A program made the translations under genes and the position numbers. A DNA stretch of 60,000 bases from Cryptomeria japonica. Taxonomy: Eukaryota > Streptophyta > Pinopsida > Cupressales > Cupressaceae. This document shows, one piece after another, positions 46,758 to 58,811 of this stretch. The number at the start of each line of letters is the position of its first letter. Within the stretch, counting starts at the first letter, position 1. The stretch covers positions 143,131,349 through 143,191,348 of the forward strand of contig NC_081410.1 of the NCBI RefSeq assembly GCF_030272615.1, read 5' to 3'. A model generated the notes under the pieces. It saw only the letters and a list, made by a program, of their open reading frames with translations, ran no database searches and was not told where the DNA came from.

Positions 46758-47945
46758 TGTAGACACCTAAAACTAACACAACTAATTAAATGGATTTTAT
46801 TCATTTAATCATCATTAAATCACCTATTAATTAAATTAAGATTTAATTAATATCCCTATTCTTGTAATTGACCTTTTTAATTAAAATAAGATTTAATTAA
46901 TATACCCTTCTTCTATCTAAGCCATTTAATTAAATACTCCCCCTTCTAGCCATTTTAATTAAATTCATATTTAATTAAAAATATCAATTTATTCCCTTTC
47001 CCATTTTAATTAAATCTACATCTAATTAAAATCCCCTTTGCATCTAAATAAATCAATTTTTTTTGGTAAATCCCCCCACTTGCAAAATCCTACAAGTGCA
47101 AGTTGCATCGCTTTGGCTAAATTAAATTATTTTAATTTAACTAAAAATTCTATTTTCCCCCACCCACTTGCCTCCTAATCATCCTTCTAGAACCTATCTA
47201 ATCCCTTCATTATCCTAATTAATCTATTTTGTTTCTTCCTAGGTTGCTCACATATGTGTGAGCACATATCCCCTTTTCCCAAGGTGGGACTGCATTGACT
47301 TTTCATCCCACTCCCCTTTGTGACATTTGTCACAAGGCTAAGCCTTTCAACTTGGGACCACATTCCTCCTTCAATCTTGACCCTTCTTTGATAATCAATC
47401 TTGGCCATCCATTCCTAAGCCTTCAACTCTATAAATTAAACCCTTATCTCTTATCAATGAATCCATTTTTGTATGCATCCTTATTATAGTTGTTTTGCAG
47501 GTTATCAAGAAGCTCTCATTGTGCCTCTCTCAAGCATTATGCCATCCTAATTACATCATATCTAGATTCTATCATATGTTAGATTAATCATTTAGATTAA
47601 TTGCACATCATTTCCTAACATTATCATCTTCATCTTAGCTTAATTAGATCTTATCATTTGATCATCTCACTAAGATCTTAGTTGCATTCCATTTAGATCT
47701 TAGAATCATTCATATCTCTCATTCTTTAGGTAGTCATCCTAGAGATTTAGTGTTCTTCCAAGCTGAGAGCCACCTTGATTTGAAGGATCCTTGGAGATAG
47801 AGGAACATGAGATGCGCTTGGGGTTTTTGATTTTGAAACTTAGTTTAGTTTCTATTTTAGATTTATAACTCTAACAATGTTTCATGTGTGTGCTTGCTTG
47901 TTGTTTTCTCCCCTTGCAGGTTGATTCCACAATTTGGAGCTCACA
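46758..47945 (+). repeat. 3' LTR of the Tat-like element
   Basis: 1,188 bp, same ends as 31265-32580, shorter mainly by deletions in the AT-rich U3 and in the duplicated GTGACATTTGTCACAAGG region. It is followed by the TAAAC duplication. Confidence 0.9.
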
Positions 47946-48228
47946 TAAACAACAAAAATCTATGATATAAAATATTGCAATCATTGAATATGATTTGATA
48001 AAATTTCTAAAATGTTGAATTAACCCTAAAAAACTCCTTGTATTGAGTTCATTATTGTGTATTCGTTGTATTTGGTGGTTGCCCTTTTATAAAGTTAAAT
48101 CAATATTTTCCTATGTAGTCCACAATATGAATATAAACAAAAAAAATTTATGATATAAAACATTGCAATTGTGGAATATGATTTGATAAACTTTCTAAAA
48201 TGTTGAATTAACCCTACAAAACTCTTTG
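47946..48228. repeat. Tandem repeat split by the Tat-like insertion
   Basis: A unit of about 189 bp (48040-48228) starts GTATTGAGTTCATTATTGTG. Its tandem neighbour is 31166-31264 joined to 47951-48039, split by the LTR element. This gives independent proof of the insertion site. Confidence 0.85.
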
Positions 48229-48607
48229 TTTCAAAGAAAATGAAATTCAGTGGTAATGGTCAAATTTGATCCATGGTAATGATCGGTCGATGCTTTTGAT
48301 TGCTTTGATTTATATTTGTCAATGTGTGTGGTGCGAGAGCACCCTCATGCCCGCAATGGTCAAATTTTGGTTCTCATATTGTTTTATGATTGTTTTATTG
48401 AAATACGTTAATTTGGGACCATTAATGATCATTTCAAGCCATTTGTGAAAGTTTGGGGTCATTTTGATAGAATATGTAAAAGTTGCTCAATTGTTGTCAA
48501 AGTTGCTCAATTGTTGTCAAAGTTGTCAAAGTTGTCAACGTTTGGGTTATTTGGATAAAAGATATAAAAGTTTCTCAGTTGTTGTCAAAGTTGTCAGAGT
48601 TGTCAAA

Positions 48608-50200
48608 GTTGCAAGATAGGCTAGAATTGATTCCATTCATTCTGTGTACAAACTAGAATTACAAGTGCGTCCGGGTGGGTAGGTTTATGCTAGGCATGCT
48701 TTTGTCATACCTCCCAAAGTGTCGCAATGTTGAGAGCCATAACCTATCGACACGATCTCTTAAGTGCCCCAAGTCTAAAAAATTGTCAAACTTTGACAGA
48801 CCATTTCTCCCAATCCAAGACACATATGTTTTATCCACTTGAACCTGTAGGGTCATGTGAAGCTTTTCTACAATGGCCTATCTCAATTTCTGACGTATCA
48901 GAGCCATTTTCAATTGGTAGCATTTGTTCGCCTATTGCAAACAACATCAGTTGCATGCAATGCAAAGTTGCAAGATAGGATAGATTTGGTTATGTTCATC
49001 GTGTGCATAAACCAACATCACGAGCGCATCCAGGCGGGTAGTTTTATGCTAGGCATGCTCCTGTCATGCTTCCCAAAGTGTCAGAACATCGAGAGCCATA
49101 CCCTACCAGTGCGATCTCTCAAGTGCCCTAAGTCCAAAAAAATATCAAAATTTGACGGACTATTTCTCACAATACATGATACATATGATCTATCCATTTG
49201 AACCTATAGGGTCATGTGAGGCTCCTCTACAATGAACTATCTTAGTCTCTGACGACTCGGAGCCATTTTCAAATGGTAGAATTTTTTCACCTATTGCAAA
49301 GACCGTCAGTGGCATGCATTGCAAAGTTGCATGATAGGCTATATTTTATTCCGTTCATCATGGGCACAATCCAACATCACGAGCATGTTTGGGTGGGAAA
49401 TTTTATGCTAGGCATGCTCCTGTTGTGCCTCCCAATGCGTCGAAACGTTGAGAGCCATACCCTACCGACGCAATCTCTCAAGTGCCCTAAGTCCAAAAAC
49501 TTGTCAAACTTTGACAGACTATTTCTCATAATTCAAGGATTTATATAATTGATCCATTTGAACCTATAGGCTCAAGTGACACTCGTCTACAATGACCTAT
49601 CTTAGTTTATGACAACTTAGATCCATTTTCAAATGGTAGTATTTTTTCACCTGTTGCAAAAACCGTCAGTGGCATGCAATGCAAAGTTGCAAGATAGGAT
49701 AGATTTGATCTCGTTCATCATGGGAACAATCCAACATCACTAGCATGTCTGGATGGGTAGGTTTATGCTAGGCATGCTCTTGTTGTGCCTCCTAATGCGT
49801 CGGAATATCGAGAGCCATACCCTACCGACGCGATCTCTCAAGTACCCTAAGTCCAAAAAATTGTCAAACTTTGACGAACTATTTATCACAATCCAGGACA
49901 CATATGATAAATCCATTTGAACCTATAGGGTCACTTGAGGATCTTATACAGTAACCTATCTTAGTTTCTGATGACTCAGAGCCATTTTCAAATGGTTGCA
50001 TTTTTCACCTGCTGCAAAAACTGTCAGTGGCATGGAATGCAAAGTTGCAAGATAGGATAGATTTTATCTCATTCATTGTGGGCACAAACCAACATCATGA
50101 GTGCATCCAGGTGGGAAGGTTTATGCTAGGAATTCTCATTTTATGCCTCCCAATGTGCTGGAACATTGAGAGTCATACCCTACCAACGTGATGTAGAAGT
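48608..50200. repeat. Satellite, ~359-bp unit, about 4.4 copies
   Basis: Units start with GTTGCAAGATAGG at 48608, 48967, 49326, 49686 and 50044, so the period is 358-360 bp. Each holds GGTTTATGCTAGGCATGCT, GAGAGCCATACCCTACCGA and CAAACTTTGACAGAC blocks. It is preceded at 48480-48612 by a short GTTGTCAAA repeat. Open frames inside are by-products. It lies within the DNA transposon, between the Tat-like insertion and the transposase-like gene's 3' end. Confidence 0.92.
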
Positions 50201-50740
50201 TGCTTGATAATTTTTTTGATAGCTTTTTTGACAATAATGACAATTTTTGGTCAAATTGTATTTAGACTCAATCTATGACTCCCATGACCCAACAATGACT
50301 CAAATAATTCTCTATGATTATACAAGAATAAAGAATGGTCATGATTGACCTTATCACATCACATAAACTGAAAAACATAGTCACAAAAAATAGTCACAAA
50401 ACATTGTCACATATTATTAAAAAATTTGCCTCTGAATATGGACAAATCAACTCTTGGCTATTTAAATATACAAAAAAATGTTTTACAAATCATCTCATGG
50501 GATTTTATACAAAATCTGGCATTTATATATGTGGGATTCAACTCATCGCCATTTTAATATGCAAAATTTGGCATCTAAATATGTACAAATCAGCTCATGA
50601 CCATTTAAATATACAAAATTATTCTCCTAAACATGTACAAAGCATCTCATGGGCATTTATATATACAAAAAATGAATACAGAACAATTCACCAATCATAT
50701 ATATAAAATTCTCAAAATTATTCTACTCTGAACCGTAGAA
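50201..50740. repeat. Short AT-rich repeats downstream of the transposase-like gene
   Basis: 50430-50690 repeats an AAATATGTACAAATCAACTCATGGCCATTT-like unit of about 60-65 bp some four times. No coding stretch is seen. Confidence 0.6.
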
Positions 50741-53575
50741 TCAATCAAGTGAGCCTTCTGGATCAACTCTAACCCATATTGTGTCAAGTATTGCCTCGTG
50801 GCCAGATTCATGAAATTTCCTTAAAAACTTGTTATGAGGTCTACCACGATACTTCATCAAATGGATAGTTATTGCAACAACAAGGTTAGAGAAATGAAGA
50901 ATGTCTATGTGTTTCAAAGTCCTCGAACAACCAAACACCAAAATTTTTGAGATGGTATCTCCTAGGCCATGTTCCTGTCAAGACAATATACCCTATTGGG
51001 TACTCAATACCCTCTCCGTCAATGATTATGGTTGTCAATCTTCTTTTAGGTTTAACACAATGATACAAAAAGTAATCTGTTCCTTCTTCATTGTTCTCTT
51101 CTACAACAACTGCATACACATGACCTGCATTTTATAAAGTGATAATTAATCCCAAAAATAAAGTGTGATGTACAACAAAATTAACCAAAAAGAATACTTG
51201 CAAAAAAATTAACTAAAAAAATCACCCGAATCCACTAGGTCGGATACATGGTCAAAATTCACTGATGTCTCCATCTGGCTCAATTGTAGTGCTTTGGGAA
51301 TTTGATATGTAATAATGGGAAGCAATGGTCTACAAGACCATTTGTCAACCAATTCTTATGATTCACATTCTTCCCACAAATAATACATGCATAAAGAGAA
51401 AAAACATACCATCTATCTCCTATAAATTACTAGTGAACTTGCATTTGAACTCATAAATGAGTGCATGTCACTGAATCCTACAACTGCACAATAATCTAGA
51501 TAGTTTTCAATGTTAGATTCAGTGATCAACCAAAAATACCTACAAACCATTGACGTACCTGGATTACCTGGACCCATCGTAGAGTTACACCATCGCACAA
51601 TTGTTTCTGCATCTATAAACTCAACACCACCTTCGTACTTCAATTCTTCTCTAGCTAGGGATCTTCTTACACATGCTCCTGCACCATTGTGCTCTCCCTT
51701 ACCATGTCCAGCCTTAGTGAAATTCCAAAAATGTTGTACACCGCTTGTCATATGCATCCTTGTCAACCAATAAAACATCCTTGCATTCTTGAATTGGGCA
51801 GTGCAATTATTTGACCATATTAGGTGTCAGTTGTATTGTATGTTTCTTTCCTTTAAACTATCATAGAAAACTTTAAAGCATAATTCTACAAACTCCAATG
51901 AATCAGTACGATCATCACTTATGTAGAAGTGATACTCTCTTACAACCTTTCTATCCTCCTCTATGCTATCATCTACATGCATGAATGTTATGTGTACAAA
52001 AATATAAACTTGTGTAGAGTGATAAAACATAGATTGCACTTCATTTTGAGGTTGTAGTGTATAATTTTCAGCAAAATCAATGACAAAGACAATGGTGGAA
52101 AGAGGAAATGTGTCCTTACATAACTTGAATTACTCATCTAACCATCAAGCTCTATGTGTATGCATTATGTACTCATAAACAAGTTTCTCTTGAAATATTT
52201 TCATAAATTCAGCTACACCTATCATTTTTCACTCACTCACATCTCTTCAAATATTTTTCATCTTTAACTCCATATGTGACTGTCTTGTATTTTCCAAAAG
52301 AAACTAGTTTTGTACCAATTTCATGTGTGCTCTCCAAATGTACACATCTTGGTAAACATTGCAAACCACCACATATAGCAAAAGAAACATCCAAACAAGA
52401 CATCATGTAATAAATGCAACCATCATGTCTAGTACATAACACACTTGCAATAAATTCTCTTGCCAACTTAGGAGGTGCTTGTATATTGCATTCATGCAAA
52501 ACATTGTTAGTGTGCGAAGCATAACAAATATGACAAAAAATATCATAGTGCATAGAAAATTCAATATGCATCCTACAATAACATGTGGTGCGTACATGAT
52601 TAATCTTAGTATAAAAAGGTTTTGCCATTTCAAAAAATCCTTGACAAATTTTCTTATTTGAGGAAAAATTTCAAGGAATCTTTCATAAAATTTTGTTTGA
52701 GTCATATCCAAATAGTGTTTGGCATGTGGCTCACTATTTGTAGACCCGATTTGCCTTCTAACAACATCTCTTTGGTTGGGTGAAATTCTTGTGTTATCAT
52801 GCCAAATGTTTTCAAATAATGTTGTTAGTGCACCGACAACAACCTTTTCTTTGCATTGTAGTCTACTCGAGAATGCCCAAAGAGAATTATTTTTAAGTTA
52901 CTCTTCTTTTCCTACCTCTATAATGCTTTACTTAATGTTGTTCTACTAACGTTTAATGACTTACTTGTTTTGCTTATCAAACGATCTTTTTTTAATTTTC
53001 TTGCTCATTATGGTTGATGTAATGACACGTTGAGTAACATTAGAATCTTTAGTATGTGATTTTGAACCAATAGCTTGATATGCATCAAATAGATTTCTCA
53101 CAATAGTTCTTCCACTATTACTTTCAGATGATCTTAGGCCTAGAATTTTCATTGTGTTTCTAAAATTCAAATTTTTAATCATTTGAATAATTAATTGACA
53201 TCTTGTGGTTTGATTTAAGTTTTCAAAAGAGTTTTGTCATATTCTTTTAACCATTCTCCTACAAGTCCGTTCATTCATTTTATCGAGCATTGGCTTCAAA
53301 ATATTCTCATCAATGTCAATTAGATACTTTGGTTTCCTACGAATGATTCTAGGAGGTGTTAACATCAGTGCATTCCATGCATTGGGTACATTCAATTCAT
53401 CAAATAGAGAAGGTGTATGTTCATCATTTAATTGATTATTCAATGTGGTCTCTTCTTCAATTGCATTGGGTTCATATGGTAAATCAAATGTCTCTTCTTC
53501 AATTGCATTAGGTGCATTATGTTCATTAGATAAATCAAATTCAGATGTTGAAGATGACATACCTTCTTGTCCCAT
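50741..53575 (-). pseudogene. Transposase-like gene of the DNA transposon (RNase H-fold candidate)
   Basis: Starts at ATG 53575 and ends at the stop at 50741, with introns. The N-terminal part (53575-52970) is acidic then basic, in one frame broken by a TGA at 53239-53237 (likely CGA). A strong donor CAA|GTAAGT follows near 52969. Next come F-F-E-M-A-K-P-F-Y, a Cys/His cluster T-C-Y-C-R-M-H-I-E-F...C-H-I-C, and A-P-P-K-L-A-R-E-F-I. Candidate catalytic blocks follow: V-I-D-F-A-E-N-Y near 52090, L-I-W-S-N-N-C-T-A-Q-F-K-N near 51805 (N where D is expected), and G-H-G-K-G-E-H-N-G-A-G-A near 51705. An intron at about 51125-51225 precedes a C-terminal domain (D-G-E-G-I-E-Y-P-I-G). Several shifts show it is inactive. 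The D...D...(H-G-K-G) arrangement suggests a DDE-type nuclease; I cannot name the superfamily. Confidence 0.6.
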
Positions 53576-53889
53576 TGTTCTTATGTCACGTAATTTATTT
53601 ACGTGTTACCTTAGTCTTTCCTTTTTAGCCTCTTATTTTTCCATCGTTCCTTACTTTTTCTTTCCCATGGTTAAAATTGGTTGTCCTAAATAGAATCATA
53701 GTACATATATATGTAAACAAAAGTTCATAAACAATAAAATAACCATAAATTTGAGAATTATCATTGTTTTTTTTAATCAAAACTATTAAACAATCACAAT
53801 AACATTGACAAAACTAATAAGAACAAAAATTCAATCATTTGAAATCATGAAAAAAAAAAAAAATCACTTACTTCTGAAAACCAGGAATC
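53576..53889. other. Upstream region of the transposase-like gene
   Basis: AT-rich sequence 5' of the minus-strand gene, up to the LINE relic. It should contain the promoter, but no clear element stands out. An A-run lies at 53850-53863. Confidence 0.4.
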
Positions 53890-54762
53890 AGAACCAATGG
53901 ACTTGGATTCCCAAGACTTACAAGACAAGCCTGAAATGATGTTTGATATCTTGGGAACTGCTAGAAGTGCCTCGGTTGATATGTATCATTTCCAGTGTTG
54001 GGAATTTCATGAAATTAAGACTCTGCATCTTAAGCAGAGATCTTCCTTAGCTAAGATGGAAAGGATTGAAGGGGTTGTGGAGAAAGAGGGTCAAGCGAGA
54101 ACAAAGGAACATGGGAAAGAAAGTGTTTCTAAAAGCAATGAGTGCACCCTGTGGAAAGAAGATGAAAAAAGAATGATGCTAGAATACCTTCAGAAAAATG
54201 GTGAGGCTATAGATATTTTAAGTAGAGATATGATGAAAAGTTTAGGGAGATCAGCCTGAAAATGCAGAAAATTAAGACTGCCCACAAGAAGATCATGGAG
54301 AACACTGCAACTATGTTGAGAGTGTCCGCTACCAATATATCGGCTATGGTGACTAGATTAGAGAAAATGCACAATGACAAGAGATTCATGGATCTAGAGA
54401 TGGATGATGGGGGCTCTAGCTCCAAGGAGATCCCTCGCACCACAAGGAGGACTAGACAAAGCATCAAGGCTATGGAGGTATCCAAGCCTCAGAATCTTCT
54501 CGACCTCAAGGAAGCTGCAAAGACCATGTTAATGCTGGAGAAAGAGGCTACTGATAGTCTCAACATTTTCATGTAGTTGGTTGTTTGTTTTTGTTGCTTC
54601 ATTTTGTCAGCACCTCACTAGTTTTTTGTTGTCCTTCTCTCTTGTAGCCTGTTCCGTTTCATTGTTATTATTCCTGGTCTAGATACTTTAATGGTCTATC
54701 TTTGGACTTGATGTGCAGGGTTTCAGGTCCCCTCAAAACCTATTCTTGCTTAATAAAAAATA
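53890..54762 (+). pseudogene. ORF1-only LINE-like insertion
   Basis: One coding region (53897-54576) is broken by a frameshift near 54225-54260. It is charged and helical, with R-S-S-L-A-K-M-E-R-I-E, E-Y-L-Q-K-N-G-E-A-I-D-I-L-S-R-D, A-T-M-L-R-V-S-A-T-N-I-S and L-D-L-K-E-A-A-K-T-M-L. It is followed by a non-coding tail, GGGTTTCAGGTCCCCTCAAA ... CTTGCTTAATAAAAAAT, that resembles LINE 3' ends. I read it as a coiled-coil ORF1-type protein plus a LINE tail, either 5'-truncated and deleted or a half-LINE. No endonuclease or RT is present. The LINE assignment is moderate. Confidence 0.45.
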
Positions 54763-55072
54763 GTCACACAAGTGCAGACACAGTTGTAGTGGGGCCTTCA
54801 ATGACCTCAAAAACTTATTTTGAGGCCATTGAGGCAATTGGGGCAACTAAAAGTATATGTCCTAGTACAACATAATTGGTCTTTTTAGTAACCCCATATG
54901 TGTTGTTAGGCCCTAAAACTATTTGTAGACCAAGGTTAATATTCTTGGTACCCCATATGTGCTTGAAACATATAAAGACCCTGTATGCACTATTAGGCCT
55001 TAAAAATATTTAGCAAACCAATGAACTAAGACTCCCAATACCCTATACACACTTTTTGTAGTAAAGAAAATT
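54763..55072. other. Right-arm spacer
   Basis: No gene. Short repeated phrases of the CCCTGTATGCACTATTAGGCC / CCATATGTG type occur. Similar phrases recur at 57840-57950. Confidence 0.4.
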
Positions 55073-55870
<798 letters not shown>

Positions 55871-56052
55871 ATATTTTAAAGAACTCTTATTTATTTGACA
55901 TGACTGCAAAATGTGAGAATATTTATTTGACGTGATTGCAAAAATGTGAGAATATTTATTTGAGACCGTTATCTAGACCGTCAGATCAAAAACAACTCCA
56001 TCATGTGGCTCTTAGTATTTTGATAATTGTAGGAGAACAAATTGGAAAGAAA

Positions 56053-56800
56053 AAAATGTGCATTACCAAAGATTTACCAAATCCCAACAACAAGAGGGAG
56101 TGTGGTTAAGGGATGATGCACAATGGGTTTTGTACATTGATTCAAATGCTAAGAATATCAAGGAAAGGACAGCCTCTGCTGCTCAAACTATGGACCTTGG
56201 GATTATTAGGTCTACTATTCATCCAAATGGTGACCACTACATGACATACCTAATTGCAATACAATAATATAAAGTAAGGGAGATAAAGGGGGTAAGGGGA
56301 GGGAAAGAGTGGGGAGGGAGAGGGGAAAGGGAGAGAGAGAGGGGGAGGGAGAGGGGGAGAGAGGGAGAGAGGGAGGGAGAGGGAGGGAGAGAGAATGTTA
56401 AAGGGAGAGAGAGGGTAGAAAAGGGAGGGAGGGAGAGAGAGAATGGAAAAGAGAGAGAGACAGAGAGAGAGGACAGAAAAAATGTGCATTACCAAAGATT
56501 GCCCAAAGCCCAACAACAAGAGGAGTGTGGTTGAGGGATGATGCATAATGGTTTTGTACATTGATTCAAATGCTAATAATATCAAGGAAACCATAGCCTC
56601 TGCTACTTAAACTATGGACCTTGGGATTATCAGGTCTATTGTTCATCCAAATGGTGACCACTACATGGAAGACCTAATTTCAATACAAAAATATAAAGCA
56701 AGGGAGATAAAAGGGGTAGGGAGAGAGAAAGAGTGGGGAGGGAGAGAAGAAGAGAGAGAGGGATGGGGTATGGAGGAAGGGAGAGAGGGGGAGCATGCTG
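56053..56800. repeat. Tandem duplication, 426-bp period
   Basis: The block AATGTGCATTACCAAAGATT ... GGGAGATAAA followed by GA-rich sequence occurs at 56055-56430 and again at 56481-56790, offset 426 bp. Coding is unlikely. The matching frame (N-G-D-H-Y-M) is broken differently in each copy. Confidence 0.8.
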
Positions 56801-56869
56801 GTTTGTTATTATTTTAAGCAGTATTGGTACTGCTTTTTAATATTGTAATAACGGTTCATCTTGCCACCT

Positions 56870-57277
56870 TAGGATACCATATGACCGCTTAGGATGTCAT
56901 ATGCTCCTAAAGGGTCATGTGGTCTTATGTGGGGTCATACAATTTCCTATGACCCCTTAGGACACCATAATACCCCTTAGGTGTCATTATGGTCATGTAA
57001 TGTGTCCCTTAGGGGTCCATATTGTGTCCTACCACCTTTTAAGACACCATATGACCCCCTTAAGACACCATATGGTGTTATAAGGGGGTCATATGGTGTC
57101 CTATGACCCCTTAGAACATCGTATGACCCCTTAGGTGTCGAATTTTGTAAGCAATATTTGCACTACTTTTTATATTATAATAATGGTTCATCTTGCCACC
57201 TTGGGACACTATCTAACCCCTTAGGACATCATATGCTCCTAAAGGGTCATGTTGTGTTATGTGGGGCTGAAGGGAGA

Positions 57278-57363
<86 letters not shown>

Positions 57364-57560
57364 GGGGGGGGGGAGAGGGAAAGAAAAGGGAGGGAGGAAG
57401 ATGGGGGGAGAGGAAGACATCTCACATGATGTCATTAGGGGTCATGTGGGGTCCTAATTGAGCCACACATGTGCTACAACACCATATGACCCCTTACGAC
57501 ACCATTTGACCCCTTGAAATATCATACATGGTCCAAACAGGTCATTAGGTGTTATGTGGG
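56870..57560. repeat. Minisatellite of CATATGACCCCTTAGGACAC type and a GA tract
   Basis: About a dozen degenerate copies of a 20-30-bp phrase based on CCATATGACCCCTTAGGACA, partly in inverted orientation (GGGGTCATATGGTGTC). They lie at 56870-57140, 57190-57260 and 57430-57560. A (GA)n tract with a short G-run (57271-57372) sits in the middle. Confidence 0.8.
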
Positions 57561-58781
57561 GTCTTGAGAGAGAGTGAGAGAGAGAGGAATACAATACAAT
57601 ACAATAAGATATCAAAAGACAAAATATGTCAATATACGTACATAAACATATACATATAATACACATAAAAATATCAAAAGGCAATACGCATAAATACACA
57701 CATATGTTTGTGTATATACACACACACAACATTATATATACATATATATACATGAAATATAATATTTTAATATTATAACATATAAATATATGTATGCACA
57801 CACCCACATTTTAACATAGGTAGAAACATTGTTTTAGCTTTAACACCGTGTACGCGTTGCATATTATAAAGACACCACATATGCGGTTTGGTTTTAAAAA
57901 TACCCTGTATGCGTTGTTTATAGTATATGGAGGCCATACACACTTTTGACTTTTTAGGCTTGTGAATAGGCTTGGATGACAAAGTTGCGGGTTAGAAGTT
58001 TGATTTCCCTCCATTTCCCTCCTTTTTGACATGTTTTGTTTAATCAACTTGGGGTTTCTCGACTTTGTCATTATCAGATTTACACTTCATAAAGTGGGCA
58101 ATTCTAAAATTGTCACCATATTTTTGCCATCTTCTGAGCTTTCTAACCATATAATTTTTTAAAAATTTGAACAACAAAACATATTATTATTGAATTTCTT
58201 TTATTGGTGTCTCCATAGTTCTCAGAGACTTACGTGTACCATTTTTTAATAACTTTTGATCTACTTGTCCAAATTTTAAAAACTTTATATATTATTATAG
58301 CACACTTGATTCTTTACAATTTAAAAAAAAAGTATTTTCGATTGTTTGTGGTGCAAGTTATGCTTCGCGCACGAACAAGTACTTGATTTTTTAGGATGTG
58401 CTCTATTGGAAAAATCATAAAAAAAAATACTCAACAAATTTTTTTTTAAAAATACACAACTTCTAGTGCTCAGTCTTAAATATCTTTTTACCAAAGGATT
58501 TGTCAAAATACTAAATCTAACTATGACTTTTTTGATGCGCAGGTTAGACACTATGTTATGTTTTTTAGAAAAAATCCGGGTCTGTTTTTTGTGCGCGAAG
58601 GATTTGACCCCCTTAATCTTATCCAATTTTGAAAAAAATTCGTAGTTTGGAAACTACATTCAGAGTACTAAAATATTTGTTCTTTGATTATCTTCATATC
58701 TTGAGTGGATGCCTTTCAACTTTCACCTCCAAGTTCAGGTTCACCTGATTTCAGAAAAAAAAGTGTCCACTTATACCCCCC
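57561..58781. other. Right arm of the DNA transposon, non-coding
   Basis: 57590-57790 is AT-rich with ATACA and CACA simple repeats. 57840-57960 holds phrases such as GTGTACGCGTTGCATATTAT and ACACCACATATGCGGTTTGG that echo the TACGCGGTTTTAAGTCC of the left end. The rest, to the right TIR, shows nothing I can name. Confidence 0.5.
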
Positions 58782-58811
58782 TTTTTGCACACCATCTTTG
58801 TGCACTTACCC
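58782..58811 (-). repeat. Right terminal inverted repeat
   Basis: The reverse complement begins GGGTAAGTGCACAAAGATGG, matching 28691-28720 at 28 of 30. It is followed by CAAT and then the resumed gypsy frame. Confidence 0.9.

Larger units (their letters stand above)
31265..47945 (+). mobile_element. Tat-like Ty3/gypsy element, dual RNase H
   Basis: A 16,681-bp LTR retrotransposon with LTRs 31265-32580 and 46758-47945 (both starting TGTAGACACC and ending GGAGCTCACA), PBS, purine tract and a perfect TAAAC duplication (31260-31264, 47946-47950). Gag, protease, RT, RNase H, a second (archaeal-type) RNase H and integrase come in that order. This order with two RNase H domains is the hallmark of the Tat branch (Ogre/Retand relatives). 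All genes carry stops or shifts, and the integrase has two active-site changes. It sits inside the DNA transposon, and a solo LTR is inserted in its protease. Confidence 0.9.

Noticed and set aside
48608-50200. Regular repeats considered as a CRISPR-like array
   Set aside because: The whole 359-bp unit repeats, with no short repeat/unique spacer pattern; it is a plain satellite.
53897-54576. Treating this as a third gene of the DNA transposon
   Set aside because: A LINE-like tail ending in an A-run directly follows it, so an independent retro-insertion is more likely, though not proven.
57158-57461. Overlapping frames on both strands with Ser/Leu or Arg/Glu repeats
   Set aside because: Same cause: a GA tract read in several frames.
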